Of a stretch of 64,000 nt of DNA, positions 38,307 to 49,215 are shown piece after piece. Position 1 is the stretch's first letter. Each line of letters begins with the position of its first letter. The DNA lies in assembly GCA_037903475.1 (NCBI GenBank), contig JBAJFG010000370.1:682001-746000 (forward strand), given 5' to 3'. This DNA comes from Ancylostoma caninum. Lineage: Eukaryota; Nematoda; Chromadorea; Rhabditida; Ancylostomatidae. The notes beneath the pieces are model-generated. The model was not told the DNA's origin. It worked only from the letters and a program-made list of their open reading frames with translations, and made no database searches. The position numbers and the translations under genes are program-made.

Positions 38307-39279
38307 GATTCATTATTCATTTCATGTGTTACTATCCGTCACTGGCAGATGCAGGAGGGGGGGAGGGATGGAGCCCTCGAGAATGTGTCGCCGAAATTCT
38401 GAAATTACTTTATAAAACAGGTGAAAATATTGCATAAGCTTGTTTTCTATTGTTTGTTCCTATTTTATTCTTCAAATATTTGGAGCCAATTATTTGATAT
38501 TAAAATTAATACTTTTATTATTTTGTATTGTTCCGTCTGGGTCCACGGAGTGGTGAAGTTGTTACTTTTTCCCCACTCTCTCACCCCCTGCATTGCTATC
38601 CGTTAATTTTTGAGTCCAATGTACTAGTCAAGTGCCAAACTATTATTAGCTATTAAATATGTATTAATCAAATTTTAATAGATCCACATCATCATAGCGA
38701 ATTGGCTTGAAGAAGAATGAAAGAATCAAGAGGAGAGTAAATAACAGCTGTATAAATCCAGGAACATCTGCTTAGGTAACGATCTTCACAGCTGTACAGC
38801 ATGATAGCTATGTGGCTGAGAAACTGCTCAGAATGTAGAGTGTTGACTGAAGGGATTAAAATCCGAATATCTATCATGGTTTATCATTCGAATACATATT
38901 TGGGTTTTGAAGCAGTGATGCAGAGGGCTATGGTATGACTACCGCATGGCTACCTTGCATGGAAGTCAGCGGAGAAGGAATAAAACATAAAAACTGTAAT
39001 TATACCCGGAATAGTCCCCTACATCATTCTATATATGTCTGAATATTAAATAAACTAACAGAGAAATCATTATAAAAGCAGAGTAGAAAAGAACAAAAAT
39101 AGAGGAAATGATGCCCATTCAGTCCCTACCCTAAGATGGACTACAGGCAAAGAAAAACAGCAATTTTCTTCAGAAAGTTATTATAACTACAAGGTTATTA
39201 CTCAAATAACATTTGATTCGGTCAATTCTATCCCTTAGTGAGATCTTCGAACGTCTTCTGAAGCCTCCAAACTAAGCAG

Positions 39280-40010
39280 TTTCCCTCGTGTTTTCGCTAA
39301 TCCCGCGGAAACTCATGCATGGATTAGCATCCACACAGCATTTCCCCTGGGGAACACATAAACACATCACTTTAAAACAAGAAGAATCGCAAACTAGCAG
39401 CCTCACGGCAGAAACGACTGAGGACCAAATGAGGAGCACTGGTGTCGGCGAACACCCTAAAAGTAGCCTGAACAAGGCCGATTCGTCGGGGGCCAATCCA
39501 AAGAACAGCGGGGGAAGGACGGACGCTGGATCGAAAAGAGTCTGTCGCGCGCGCGCCCGGTGTGTATGGTGCACGTTATAAAAAGCGTCGCGTACACACA
39601 CGACGACCGCCATGAAATTCCGCGTCATTTCTAGCACATACCAACAATAAACCGCGAACAGTTCACGGCGATTGTTCCTAAATCAACATAGCCTGAACTC
39701 TACGGCCGCAACGACGACAACGACAGCAGACCAGCTCTGAGGGGATCCATGTCACGACAAAAAGGCTGCGGAGACACTATGAGCACGACCACGAAGGTGG
39801 AGCAATGGGTTACCGGCGACGAGATGGCCTGGGTAACTGGTTACGACAGAAGACTAGGGCTGCAAAGTGCCACGTTACCGATAAGCGTCTGCTCAAATGA
39901 CCAGTGTGTATACAGCTCTCCGCACTTCAAAGAAGAGGCCAGCAGCGAGTGGCCGCTAAGGGCCGCGAGGGTCAATGAAACCTCTGGCGACTACCACTAA
40001 TTACACACGC
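39280..40010. promoter_or_regulatory. GC-richer island with TATA-like box
   Basis: High-complexity DNA with a GGATTAG word (39329), a CACGTTATAAAAAGCG TATA-like element near 39573 and CG-rich flanks. + strand frames at 39288-39581 and 39749-40000 encode hydrophilic peptides but lack splice sites or domains. It could be a promoter or enhancer, or an unrecognised gene. Confidence 0.3.
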
Positions 40011-40864
40011 ATGACACAATGACCGTAGAGCGGTAACGCCCGAGCGGCTTACCCGAAGACTTGTGGGCCTGAAGATCCGGCTCTGTCAGTTATTGGAGCC
40101 TTTTTTGTTTCTGGGGAAAAAAGGGAAATTATGAGGAGAAAATCTCAGGAAACAGTTGGAATTCTGCCAAACTGTTCTATGAAAGTAAAAATTTAAAAAA
40201 AATCATAGTATATGTAAGTATATTTACTTCACTTTTACTTATTATTCTATTCATTGTTACTATCTTTTGCACTGCTGCGGTAGAATGATGGACACATAAC
40301 CGTGCGAAACCGGGTTCGGCAAACCAGGCAAACCAACCTCCACATCTGCGTCACCTTACATTGCGCAGTCTTTAAAATGAACAATCGCGTTAATCATCAA
40401 AGCCCTGATTTCCACTTGTTGCGCCATGTGTCCATAAATTGAATACATTTTTCCAACCCAATTGAAGAGAGAGTGCTTATTTGAGCTACCCAGCCGAAAA
40501 GAGCAAGATTTTTCTGTGTTTATCAAAAATTTCCGGGAAAAAGGCGCGGATCTTGATAGTCCATATAATACGTCGAAGATTTTTACCAAAATCTGTTGGT
40601 ATTCAAGGAGGATGGTAAAAAACGCATCTAGACCCGTGGTCGTATCCATGAACAAACGGGAGGGGGAGAGGTAGTGGTCCCGGCAAGCATCGGTTCATTG
40701 CCGTCGGAATCCATCCTAGTTACCCGTTCGGGTGAAAATCATGAGTTATATGGTTGGACAAAGGGAAGTTTCCAGGATTAAGGTTTGGAAGAGTTGAATA
40801 GTCAAAATCAATGCTAAGACATCTACTCCCATGGAAAACTGCCGTCCACTTGGGTCTGCATTCA

Positions 40865-41040
40865 TCACTAGAAGGATGGGTAACCTCACGGATAGGGTTA
40901 GCCATGAGTAGCTGCTGCGTATATACAACGTCACTTATGGGTAAACCTGCTGACGAGTGCCATGTAAAGGGTCAGTTCGGGCACGTTAACTCATTTGCCG
41001 TGGGTAATCCCAATGATGCGTCCAAGCCCTGCTGGGTAAG
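40865..41040 (+). repeat. Palindromic MITE family, copy at 41 kb
   Basis: Long-form copy: GGATGGGTAACC, ATGAGTAGCTGCTGCGTATA, TTATGGGTAAACCTG, GGGCACGTTAACTC, GGGTAATCCCAATGATGCG, TCCAAGCCCTG. The 165-codon frame at 40811-41308 crosses it and is not a gene. Confidence 0.7.
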
Positions 41041-42017
41041 TCGAGAAGGTTTTCGGCGGCTTTATGCACAACAAGGTCTTACCAATGGAATTCGTCCCTA
41101 TAGCGGGAAAGACGAAACCATTCTTGGGTCATTCATGAATAGGACACTGGAAGGGGTAACAGGGACGATAGGAAACCCATCGTATGCCACGCAATTAGAC
41201 CAAATTGGCTTCATTACGGGATTTCTGCACGCTGGTGTAGATAAAATCGACATGAGTACACAGGGAGAACCACATCCCCCCCCTTGGAGCACTCTGTTCA
41301 TGCTTTAGGCTAAAAGTGTGGTTTAAAGTCACCCCATATAACCTAATCGGTTACAAAACCTGAGAATACCCCTTGTGAACCCCACCCATAAAGCGGATTA
41401 GCCACTACTCACGGTGCTCCAACCACAAAGCTGCGTCAAAAACCTCTTCAACGCTGTGAAATGAGGTATGAACAACGAAACAAATGGCAATCTCTACGGT
41501 AATATGCAGGTTCGTTCTTCGTCATTGTCGAGGACGTCGTCGTCAAGGTTACACGAGATCGAGCACATGTTTAACGCATTGGTTTTGATGAAAAACTTTA
41601 CAATAACTCTTAACTGTGCAGTAGGCAGTAGATCGTAGTCAGATAGCGTGTTTATAGCAAGAAAAACAAATGCTCACTCTTTCTAAAGGAATAAGGGGGG
41701 GGGGGCAAAAAATAGTAGGGGGAATTCTTCAAAATCACAAGATGTTGGTACAGGCTTTTGTAGCCATATTTGGTTTTTTTTAATTGATATGAACTTTAAA
41801 GAAAATAACAAACATTTAACAGTCTCCTGCTTTTCTATGAAGCACTTTTAACACGATTGACATCCTATAGTTTTATTTCTACTTGTTCTACTTTTTCCTT
41901 ACTATATTTATTATTTTTGTTTTTTTTTCTTGATGTTAGTAGCTATCTTTGTAGACATGGAGTCATAATAATTGCTTTGTTGCCCTAACGCCACAATGCC
42001 TCAACCGAGCAGTGGCC

Positions 42018-42065
42018 GAATGAATGAATGGAAGAATGGAGGAATGGAGGAATGAATGAATGGAC
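42018..42065. repeat. GAAT-type simple repeat
   Basis: Imperfect GAATGAATG / GAATGGAG tetra- to pentanucleotide tract. Confidence 0.8.
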
Positions 42066-42179
42066 TGAATCTCTACAAGCAGAAATAACGTTTACAAAAG
42101 ATCTTTTGAAAGGATAAAGCTGGAAAGTGAAAGCTAGGCAATTTCAAAGAAGATCGAAACCGGCCTCTTCATTCAATTA

Positions 42180-43500
42180 TAGTGCTCCAATCACAAAAAT
42201 GCGACCCAATCGGGTCCCATAGAGAGACAACTGGGCACAGCGTTGATGTGTAGCAAAAACTCGAACGCACCGCATAATTAGCATAATCCCAGCAGCGTAG
42301 CGTTGTGAGAATAGACGAGGTCGCTGCGCGTCCCACACACTAGCCGAGCTATTAGATAATGATGTGACTGAGTGAGGGTCTATAGGAGAGGCGACATTGG
42401 ATAATAGCCTCTTAATTAGAAGGCTTCTTAAATCCCTAATGCACCTATTTAGGGAAAAGAAGTGGTGGAAAACTCTCTCTGAAGAAAAATAGCTTTTCAA
42501 GGATCTTGAAGGCTTCTGTGGAAGTTCAGCGATTTCATGCTTTCCGCTGAAAATACCAGTAGGCCCGCAACGCTACGTTGTTATGGTTCGCGAGTTGCTA
42601 ATCGCTTGCGATGACCACCCCAGCACTACAAGGCAAAACTGGTTCCGCCGCCCGCTTCTCGTGCTGTGACAAATGTCACGACGAGAGAAAACACAGAAAC
42701 TAAGTTTTCCAAAGTATCGCTCATTGAAGTACAAGCTGCCGTGGCTACAAACCCGCGTAACTCATTACATAGGCCCGCGGTGTAGTGCTGGTGGACAGAC
42801 AACATTAGCGTGACACCCCTACGCGGGCTATAAATTTCCCGGCGACTAATGAAACGTTGCACTGTTGTCATCGGTAGCTGCTGGGTTTAAATGAGAGCAT
42901 TTCGCACATATCATTGCTTGAATTGACATAGATCTGCCCACATAAGCTATCGTTAAAATGGGCGGGGCTACGGTCGCACTGTTTTGGCTACATAGGGCGA
43001 AAGTTAAGAAGAAACAAAAAAGGCATTCAACAGTTGAGAAAAGCCAAAAATGTAGTCGTCTTAGTGAGATTAGCTAAAGTCTACCTTACCAGCGACTCTA
43101 TACCCGTTGAACGACGCAATTTTGCGGAGAGGAAGGTGTATAATTGAAGGGTTTCTCGTTCAAACAGGTTTCTTTTTCTCCCGGCACTGCAGCGAACCGG
43201 TACAGCTTAACGAACACCTATGAAACACGATCTGTTTGCGTGTTCACGTCCGCCATTTCTTCTTAGCTTGCAAAGCGGACACGGAAAATAAGCCCATCGA
43301 TTACATCTGGGATGGTAGTGTTAATACTACAAATTTCATAAGGGACCAATGGATGATGGACTAAGTAGTGATCTGCTGGTAAATCTGCGAATCCCGTCAC
43401 CAAGAGATGAAGGGGATGAGATTTCATAATGTGAAAGAAGCGCTTCACAGCATGACGAATAAAAGTAGGCGTGGCTTCGTTACAACAGCAACGGGAGGGC
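42180..43500. promoter_or_regulatory. GC-richer island with homeodomain and TGTCA-palindrome words
   Basis: Contains GCATAATTAGCATAATCCC (42274-42292; homeodomain TAATT and bicoid-type ATAATCCC), the palindrome GTGACAAATGTCAC (about 42666; TGACA/TGTCA of TALE homeodomain sites), and several GGGCGTGGC-type boxes. No coding structure. Function inferred. Confidence 0.3.
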
Positions 43501-43890
43501 GGAGCTTGACAACAGATGCTTGGACGTAGTGCCTAACGGAAATTCGGTAATGAGACTCGAGAAAGTTTCAAGGAGTAACCACTAAAAGTGGGCGTGGCTA
43601 CGCGCCAACAGCTTTGTACTGTGGCCGTAGCTTAGTTGTTGCTCTGTCATGGTTTCGAGTGATACTCAAAGAAATCTCTACAATCTCCTTTATAATAACA
43701 ACCTAGGGTACCCTCTCGCATGATGAATGGGAAGATGGACAAGTTAATTGATAAATAAATAAATAAGTAAACAGACAAACAAGTGATGTAGTATGGAGGC
43801 AGATAACATGGATAATGTGAAGACGGGATTTATGCCCTACACTTGCAATTGAGTGGGCGTGGCTTCGCTACAACAGCAACGGGGGCGGAG
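43461..43890. repeat. Short dispersed GGGCGTGGC repeat
   Basis: GTAGGCGTGGCTTCG plus TACAACAGCAACGGG plus GGGCGGAG occurs at 43461-43504 and, as GTGGGCGTGGCTTCG with the same following blocks, at 43851-43890. A partial copy (AGTGGGCGTGGCTACG) lies at 43587-43602, and a diverged one (ATGGGCGGGGCTACGG) near 42957. Confidence 0.6.
43751..43770. repeat. TAAA simple repeat
   Basis: ATAAATAAATAAATAAGTAA tract. Confidence 0.8.
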
Positions 43891-43957
43891 TGCATTAAAG
43901 TAAATGAATAAACGCAAGAAACTTAGTAAATAAAGAGTAGATCATCAAACAAATGAG

Positions 43958-43986
43958 CAAATAAATAAATAAATAAATAAATAAAC
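43958..43986. repeat. TAAA simple repeat
   Basis: About seven units of AAAT. Confidence 0.85.
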
Positions 43987-44559
43987 AGTCGTGTTCGTTG
44001 GAGGTTCGTTGGTTCACCGATTCCTCAGTGAATAGCATCTCGAGGAACGCCATTCCATAACTGCTGTATGCCATTCATCTTATTTCTTTTCTTACCCCTC
44101 ATCCCCTGTAGATGAGTTCTCAATTTTTTGGAATCTTTTTTTTTCAGAAATACTCTATGAAATAGTTGAAAATTTCGCATTAGTTCATTTTTATTACTAT
44201 TATTCCTCCCTCTAGCTTGACATTCTTGCGTTCGCCACTGAAAGAAAGTGATACTCCTCCATTAGGAGAGAGAGGGAGAGAGAGAAAGGGACGAAGCGGT
44301 AGAATTTTGAAGATGACGGGATCAAAACATTGTGAGGTACACACGGGTGCCTTGGCGATATTACGTTCCTTTTTTTTAGGTGTATAAATATAAATATAAA
44401 TAAATAATACAAAAATATGGAATATACCCAACAAATTATCTGCTAGTACAAAAGTACAAAAGTACACAATAAGTTCTTCCTTGAAGAGTATTATAAAAAA
44501 AGAACCAAGAGAGGAGAAATTTGCTAGAGTAAGTGAAACGTACACATGCAGCACAGCCC

Positions 44560-44960
44560 CAGTCTTAGATCAACACCTCGACGAGTGCTAAACTAAACAA
44601 AAACTCCCGTCGGCGCGCCATAAACAATGCAGTTGTTGACAGTTTAAGGAGTTTATTGGAATGCGGGCGGAACAATGGCGGCGGCGACGCCAGTGGTGGA
44701 AGCCCACGGAATGTTTGTATTGCCAGGCAACTCAAGCGCCGGATGGTAAGGCCGCGAGTCATCCATACATGGTTAGACGACACCGGCGCTGACGAATGTT
44801 GGTGGAACCGACGACGACGAGAAGGCGAACGAGCGGCGGACGAGCGACAGCGGCAGTGAAAGCGAGCACCGCGCGAAAACAACGCCGCAACGAAACGAAA
44901 CGCAATTGCAAACGTACGCGCGCACGCATGATGTGTATGCGGAGATAACAGCACAGCGGT
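44560..44960. promoter_or_regulatory. GC-rich island
   Basis: CG-dinucleotide-rich block (GGCGCGCCATAAACAATG at about 44613, then Arg-codon-like GACGAC runs). The 129-codon - strand frame is Arg/Ser/Pro-biased because of composition. No splice sites. Function unknown. Confidence 0.25.
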
Positions 44961-45144
44961 TTTCCTGTGGAAATCAGTGAAGTTTCTGGATGATCTGTAC
45001 GCTTTTATAGGTGGAGGACGTAGATAGAAGACACCTATTTACCTATTTATTTATTCACTTATCTTGACTAATAGATCAAGAGAACCAAATTTGCCGATTC
45101 TGAGAAGTTCGGAAAAGAAGCCAAGAAATCAAGAAAAACGTGTG

Positions 45145-45330
45145 GGCATGAGGTTGCTCATTCCTTAACCTGTGGGTAGCAGCTGGGTATAGACAACATC
45201 ATGTATGGGTAAATGCATAGATGGGAGGCAGTTCCTAGACGCATCATTGAGATTACTCATGGTAAAGACGCTGACGTCCATGTTTACGATGGGTAAATTT
45301 ACGTGGAGTTAACTTGTTTACCATGAGTAA
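45145..45330. repeat. Palindromic MITE family, composite copy at 45 kb
   Basis: GTGGGTAGCAGCTGGGTATA and GTATGGGTAAATGC, then a reversed terminus GCATCATTGAGATTACTCAT and a forward terminus GTTTACCATGAGTAATCC. The arrangement suggests nested or rearranged copies. Confidence 0.65.
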
Positions 45331-47244
45331 TCCAGAGAAAAAATGAATCTTGGTGGCCATGAGATGCCGTAAGGGCATTATCAGGGTTGTCGAGGTTACC
45401 CTCGCAGGACAAAGTCATAAAGTACCCTACCTGAAGGTCGATCGCTCAACGTAACTTTGAATGTTAAGCAAGTGTTCAAGAGCGCAAGGCCGTCGTCGCC
45501 TGTGTGCGCGCGCGAAGTGCGAAAATTCGAAATAAAAGCGAGAGCCAGCCAGCATCAGTTCGAGGTCACTTCAACGTTTTTGCTCGCGTCTTTCGAAAGA
45601 ACCTCGAACGAAACGAGTTTAAAGGAGGACATCGAGTGTGAAGCCCGATCCCTGTGGAGTATGTATATTCAGTAACAATTTCTTAAGAAAACAGTTTCTA
45701 TGCAAAACCATATTCGTTTTTTTCATAATCTAAAGAATAGAAAAAATTGGAGAGAGCAATACGCCTATTTGAGGCGAAGCCTTGAAAATTTCGTATTTTG
45801 GTAGTTCCAGAAATATGACGGAAATATTGCATGGGATTTCGCATGAAAATTCAGCAGCTTCCAAACAACTACTATATAGGTTCTAATAAAGAGGTGAAAG
45901 GAAAGGCTGTGTAATGGAAGGAAGGAAGGATTACAACGCCGAAAATTCTCAAGAAATTAGATTCAGCTATAAAAAATATTTCTAGATAATTCTGAAGATT
46001 GTCAGGGAAATTCCGCGCCGGCTAAATAAAATTCCGAAACTTTAAAATTATTCCGGAAATCATAGACACCATACATACTGTCTCCCCTCACTCGAAGCTA
46101 GTTCTATAGAACCCCAAAATTAGTTTACATAGTAGAAACTCAATATTAGTTTGTTTTTAAATGATTGCTGATGATAATTTTAACATTTATTTTTGACAAC
46201 GTACGTATAAATTTAGTATTTCAATGAGTTTATCTTGAAAATTCTAGCCTGTGATGTCACTTTTCTTTCTCGCATCCCTACTCCCCCACTCCCACTCCCT
46301 TCTAAGCGCACCTCTGGCCTATTCTTTTTAACTCATATCTGTGACTACTAATTATATTACAGAACTTGTTGCCAAACGAGTTTCATTTTGAAAATTCTTG
46401 CTTCCCATCCCCTCCTCCTCTCACCAAAACCTCACTTCCTCCATTCTTCAACCGCCTCTGGGAGATTCCCCCATCATCTCTTTTTTTATGACCAAAAAGG
46501 GTAGTTCCTGGCAAGAAGATTTATTCCGCGGTTACGTACCAACGCAGACTTCTCATAAAAGTACAAAAAACGATGTACTTGATAGCCGTGCAACGTACGT
46601 AATTAGCGTTCTTATAAGGATGGATTGGAAGATGGCAAAAGTGCACTCTCGGAGGAATTGCTGGATGGAGTAGCAGTCCTGGTGAAGAAGCGGCTATAGA
46701 ACATTATTTAAACTTATTTCGCTTTTAAGTGAAAATTTTGCTGTTTCTCGACCGTTATTCAATCGTTTACCTGATTTCCTGTTTGTTAACATACAGGCGA
46801 AACCGCGCAAAAATATAATAAGAGAACTAAGATATAAAGGCTAGAATAAGATTAGAATTAGGTGGAGTAGAAGACGTTCTCCCCCTAAGGGGGGAGGGAG
46901 TTCATGGCACAATAAAGAACCAAAACATGGTCAGAGTACATCTTTCAGCTCCAGAACAAAGGAGGCACTCGACAGAGGAACTAAAGGGTAATGGAGTCAC
47001 ACGCGGCTTTTCGTAGAACAAGTGGAGCTGAATGAGCTCAGCTCACTCTGCCCATGAGTACTTTCTGGCTCCAGGTCCATAGCCGGTTACGTCTGGTTCC
47101 AAGATATGCTCATAACTGATGATATGCCTGAGAACTGCGTTCGTTTTCGCTGTGGAAAACAGAATAATTTTGAAAGGAGAACTAGGCAGTCTCTGCAATA
47201 CTTCAGCAATCGAGTATTATTATATTTATTTATTTATGGGCACT

Positions 47245-47266
47245 GGTTTAATTACCCAAGCTTGAA
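47245..47266 (+). other. SL1-leader-like 22-mer
   Basis: Matches 20 of 22 bases of the nematode SL1 spliced leader, starting GGTTTAATTACCCAAG, with mismatches at leader positions 17 and 22. No GT donor or SL RNA body follows, so it is not an SL RNA gene. It may mark the 5' end of a retro-copied trans-spliced mRNA. Confidence 0.45.
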
Positions 47267-47399
47267 ATTATAATATTCTTTCCTGTCAACACCATATATG
47301 GTTCTTATTATGAACTGCAGAAAGCTACGTCCCAGCACTAATCTCCATTTCAACCTAATCCTCCGAGATTAGAGGACCTTAGGACTACTTTTTTTTTCA

Positions 47400-47760
47400 A
47401 AAAGAGGACTGCAAATAACAAAAATACCTCGCTTCCTGAGCAGAGCAAGCGTTCGGCTGTGAGCCGCTGATAAGTGAGTGAGTGGGTGAGATGCGAGGAC
47501 GTGCGCGGTGCCTTGAAACCCGGCTCGGAGAAGAGTGGCTATGCTAATCGAGGTAATCAAGTAGGGGCAGCTGCGATCGGCGCGGCCAAGCGAGGAAGGT
47601 CGCCCGAAAAGGGCACACCGCCTCAGCCCACCATACATAAATGAGCGATTTTCGCGCGAATTCACCTGTGCCGAGGTCGAAAACGCAACGCGAATTTGGA
47701 GTACGGCTACTTGGTGGATTATAAATGACGTACGGAGTCGCAAACAGAAATACGAGCTTT
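47400..47760. promoter_or_regulatory. GC-richer island with POU, GATA and bicoid-type words
   Basis: Contains CTGATAAG (GATA type), ATGCTAATCGAGGTAATC (POU/homeodomain type) and GGTGGATTATAAATG (GGATTA). The 169-codon - strand frame spanning it is Ser/Arg-biased without a domain. Regulatory role inferred from word clustering only. Confidence 0.3.
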
Positions 47761-47959
47761 TACAGGGAGCTACGAAAGAGTAAGTCGTTTGATACTGTTC
47801 CAAAGAATCTATGTAAGAAACTAGGGCTCTTCTAGTCCTAAATCTGGAGAAATTTGCTTTACGCGAGCACTCAATCATTGCTCGTGAATGTGTATCTTAC
47901 CCAAACTCGTAATTAGAGAAGTTTCCGATGATCATAAATAGGTGCGGGGCCCGAATGCA

Positions 47960-48425
47960 CGACTGTAGGAATGGGTAATCTCATACCTGCGGATATGACT
48001 ACTCATGGATTGCACCTGTAAGAAAAGTCATGTGTGAATAAAAGTGTTGATGGAAGCCAGGGCGTGCGCCTGGATGCATCGCTGGGGTTATTGTGGTAAA
48101 CGTTTCAAGTTGTCCAAATTTATCCCTTACCCGGCACCCACAAACATCCTTACCCATCCGTGATGTTGGCTATATCTAGCTGCTCCCCATGCGTAGTCAT
48201 ACCCACGAATATGATATTAAATGTCTCTGCAATGATAAATCCAGACCCTGGATGCATCACTGAAAGTACCCAGGGTAAGCGTACTGGCGACCATGCTAGC
48301 GACAGGTAAATTTGCGTGCTGTCAACACCTTTACCCTGGGTAATCTCAGTGATGCATACGGCTCAGGTGAAGGGTAATTTTAGGTACGTCAACGTGTTTA
48401 TCATGGTAATCTTACTGGTAAATAC
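47960..48425. repeat. Palindromic MITE family, cluster of copies at 48 kb
   Basis: Several copies in both orientations. The clearest short form (about 48240-48372) has terminal inverted repeats: left CCCTGGATGCATCACTGAAA then GTACCCAGGGTAAGCG; right CTTTACCCTGGGTAATCTCA then GTGATGCAT. Confidence 0.7.
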
Positions 48426-48749
48426 GGGCCCCGAAGTATTTTTTCTCCCCGCTTCCTTTTTCTACCAACCATAATTTCTCTGCAATAATGATTTTTAAAA
48501 AATTGTGGCAAAATATAGATAGGAATGAAAATGAATAAAAATAGAAAGTAAAAAGCTAGAATCATTAAATCTATGTTGCGGTGCAGCAAGTCCATCTGAT
48601 ACTAACACTAGTTGTAGATGATCATTACAACAAGGAGGATATACAGAGAAATTTTCAAAAAAAAATGCTGGAATCGCAGCGATAACGGTTTTCTTCAGGT
48701 GCGATATCGCTGGCAATCCTCGCAATAGCCATGACAATGTCGCAAATCT

Positions 48750-49155
48750 AGTGGTTAGCCGAGCAGCGCGCGATAACGCAGCGACAAGATGACCCGTCGC
48801 GGCGCGACGAGCCGTGATCCGTCAGAAACGATTATGCAAATAAGACGCAAGTGTGTGTATGTGTTCCTGTGTAGCCACGGGAACCTCTCCAAGAAAGTCG
48901 CCGAGAAAGCACGTGGCGCCAAGAGGCGCAGACACCGCAGAGCGCACAGATGTCATCTGATCAGCTTATATACAGAAGGGGGTTGCGGGCAATTATAGCG
49001 AGGCGCGTAGAATGTGAAATGACCACCAGCGGCAAACAGTGCCGGTTGAATCGGATCCGATAATGCGTGCCATGCATATGGAAGTGCAAAGCAGCTGGGA
49101 GAACGGCTGCCAAGCCGTGTAGGATCGTGTTAGGATGGTGAAAAGCGGTACTCAC
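48750..49155. promoter_or_regulatory. GC-rich first-intron island with octamer site
   Basis: Lies directly downstream (on the - strand) of the candidate first exon. It contains ATTATGCAAATAAG (about 48830; POU octamer), CACGTGG (E-box) and TCATCTGATCAG words. An intronic enhancer or promoter is plausible. Not coding. Confidence 0.35.
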
Positions 49156-49215
49156 CGTTTTTGAAGATGTCGCTGGATAGTCTCGCCACGATACAATTAC
49201 TCGTTCTTCGGCCAT
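49156..49215 (-). CDS. Candidate first coding exon of a - strand gene
   Basis: On the - strand a strong CTTTTCCAG acceptor lies one base before ATG, followed by 20 open codons (MAEERVIVSWRDYPATSSKT) and a consensus GTGAGT donor in phase 0. Acceptor next to ATG is the layout of a trans-spliced first exon. The product is not recognised. The next exon is not certain: the phase-0 exon at 28237 is compatible but 21 kb away, so these may be different genes. Confidence 0.5.

Noticed and set aside
40811..41308. 165-codon + strand ORF
   Set aside because: It runs through a palindromic MITE copy and has no domain.
44565..44954. 129-codon - strand ORF
   Set aside because: Composition-driven frame in a CG-rich block, with no splice sites or homology recognised.
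47245..47340. SL RNA gene
   Set aside because: No splice donor after the leader, no Sm site and no SL RNA body.
47369..47878. 169-codon - strand ORF
   Set aside because: Ser/Arg/Leu-biased translation of a GC-rich island, with no domain or exon signals.
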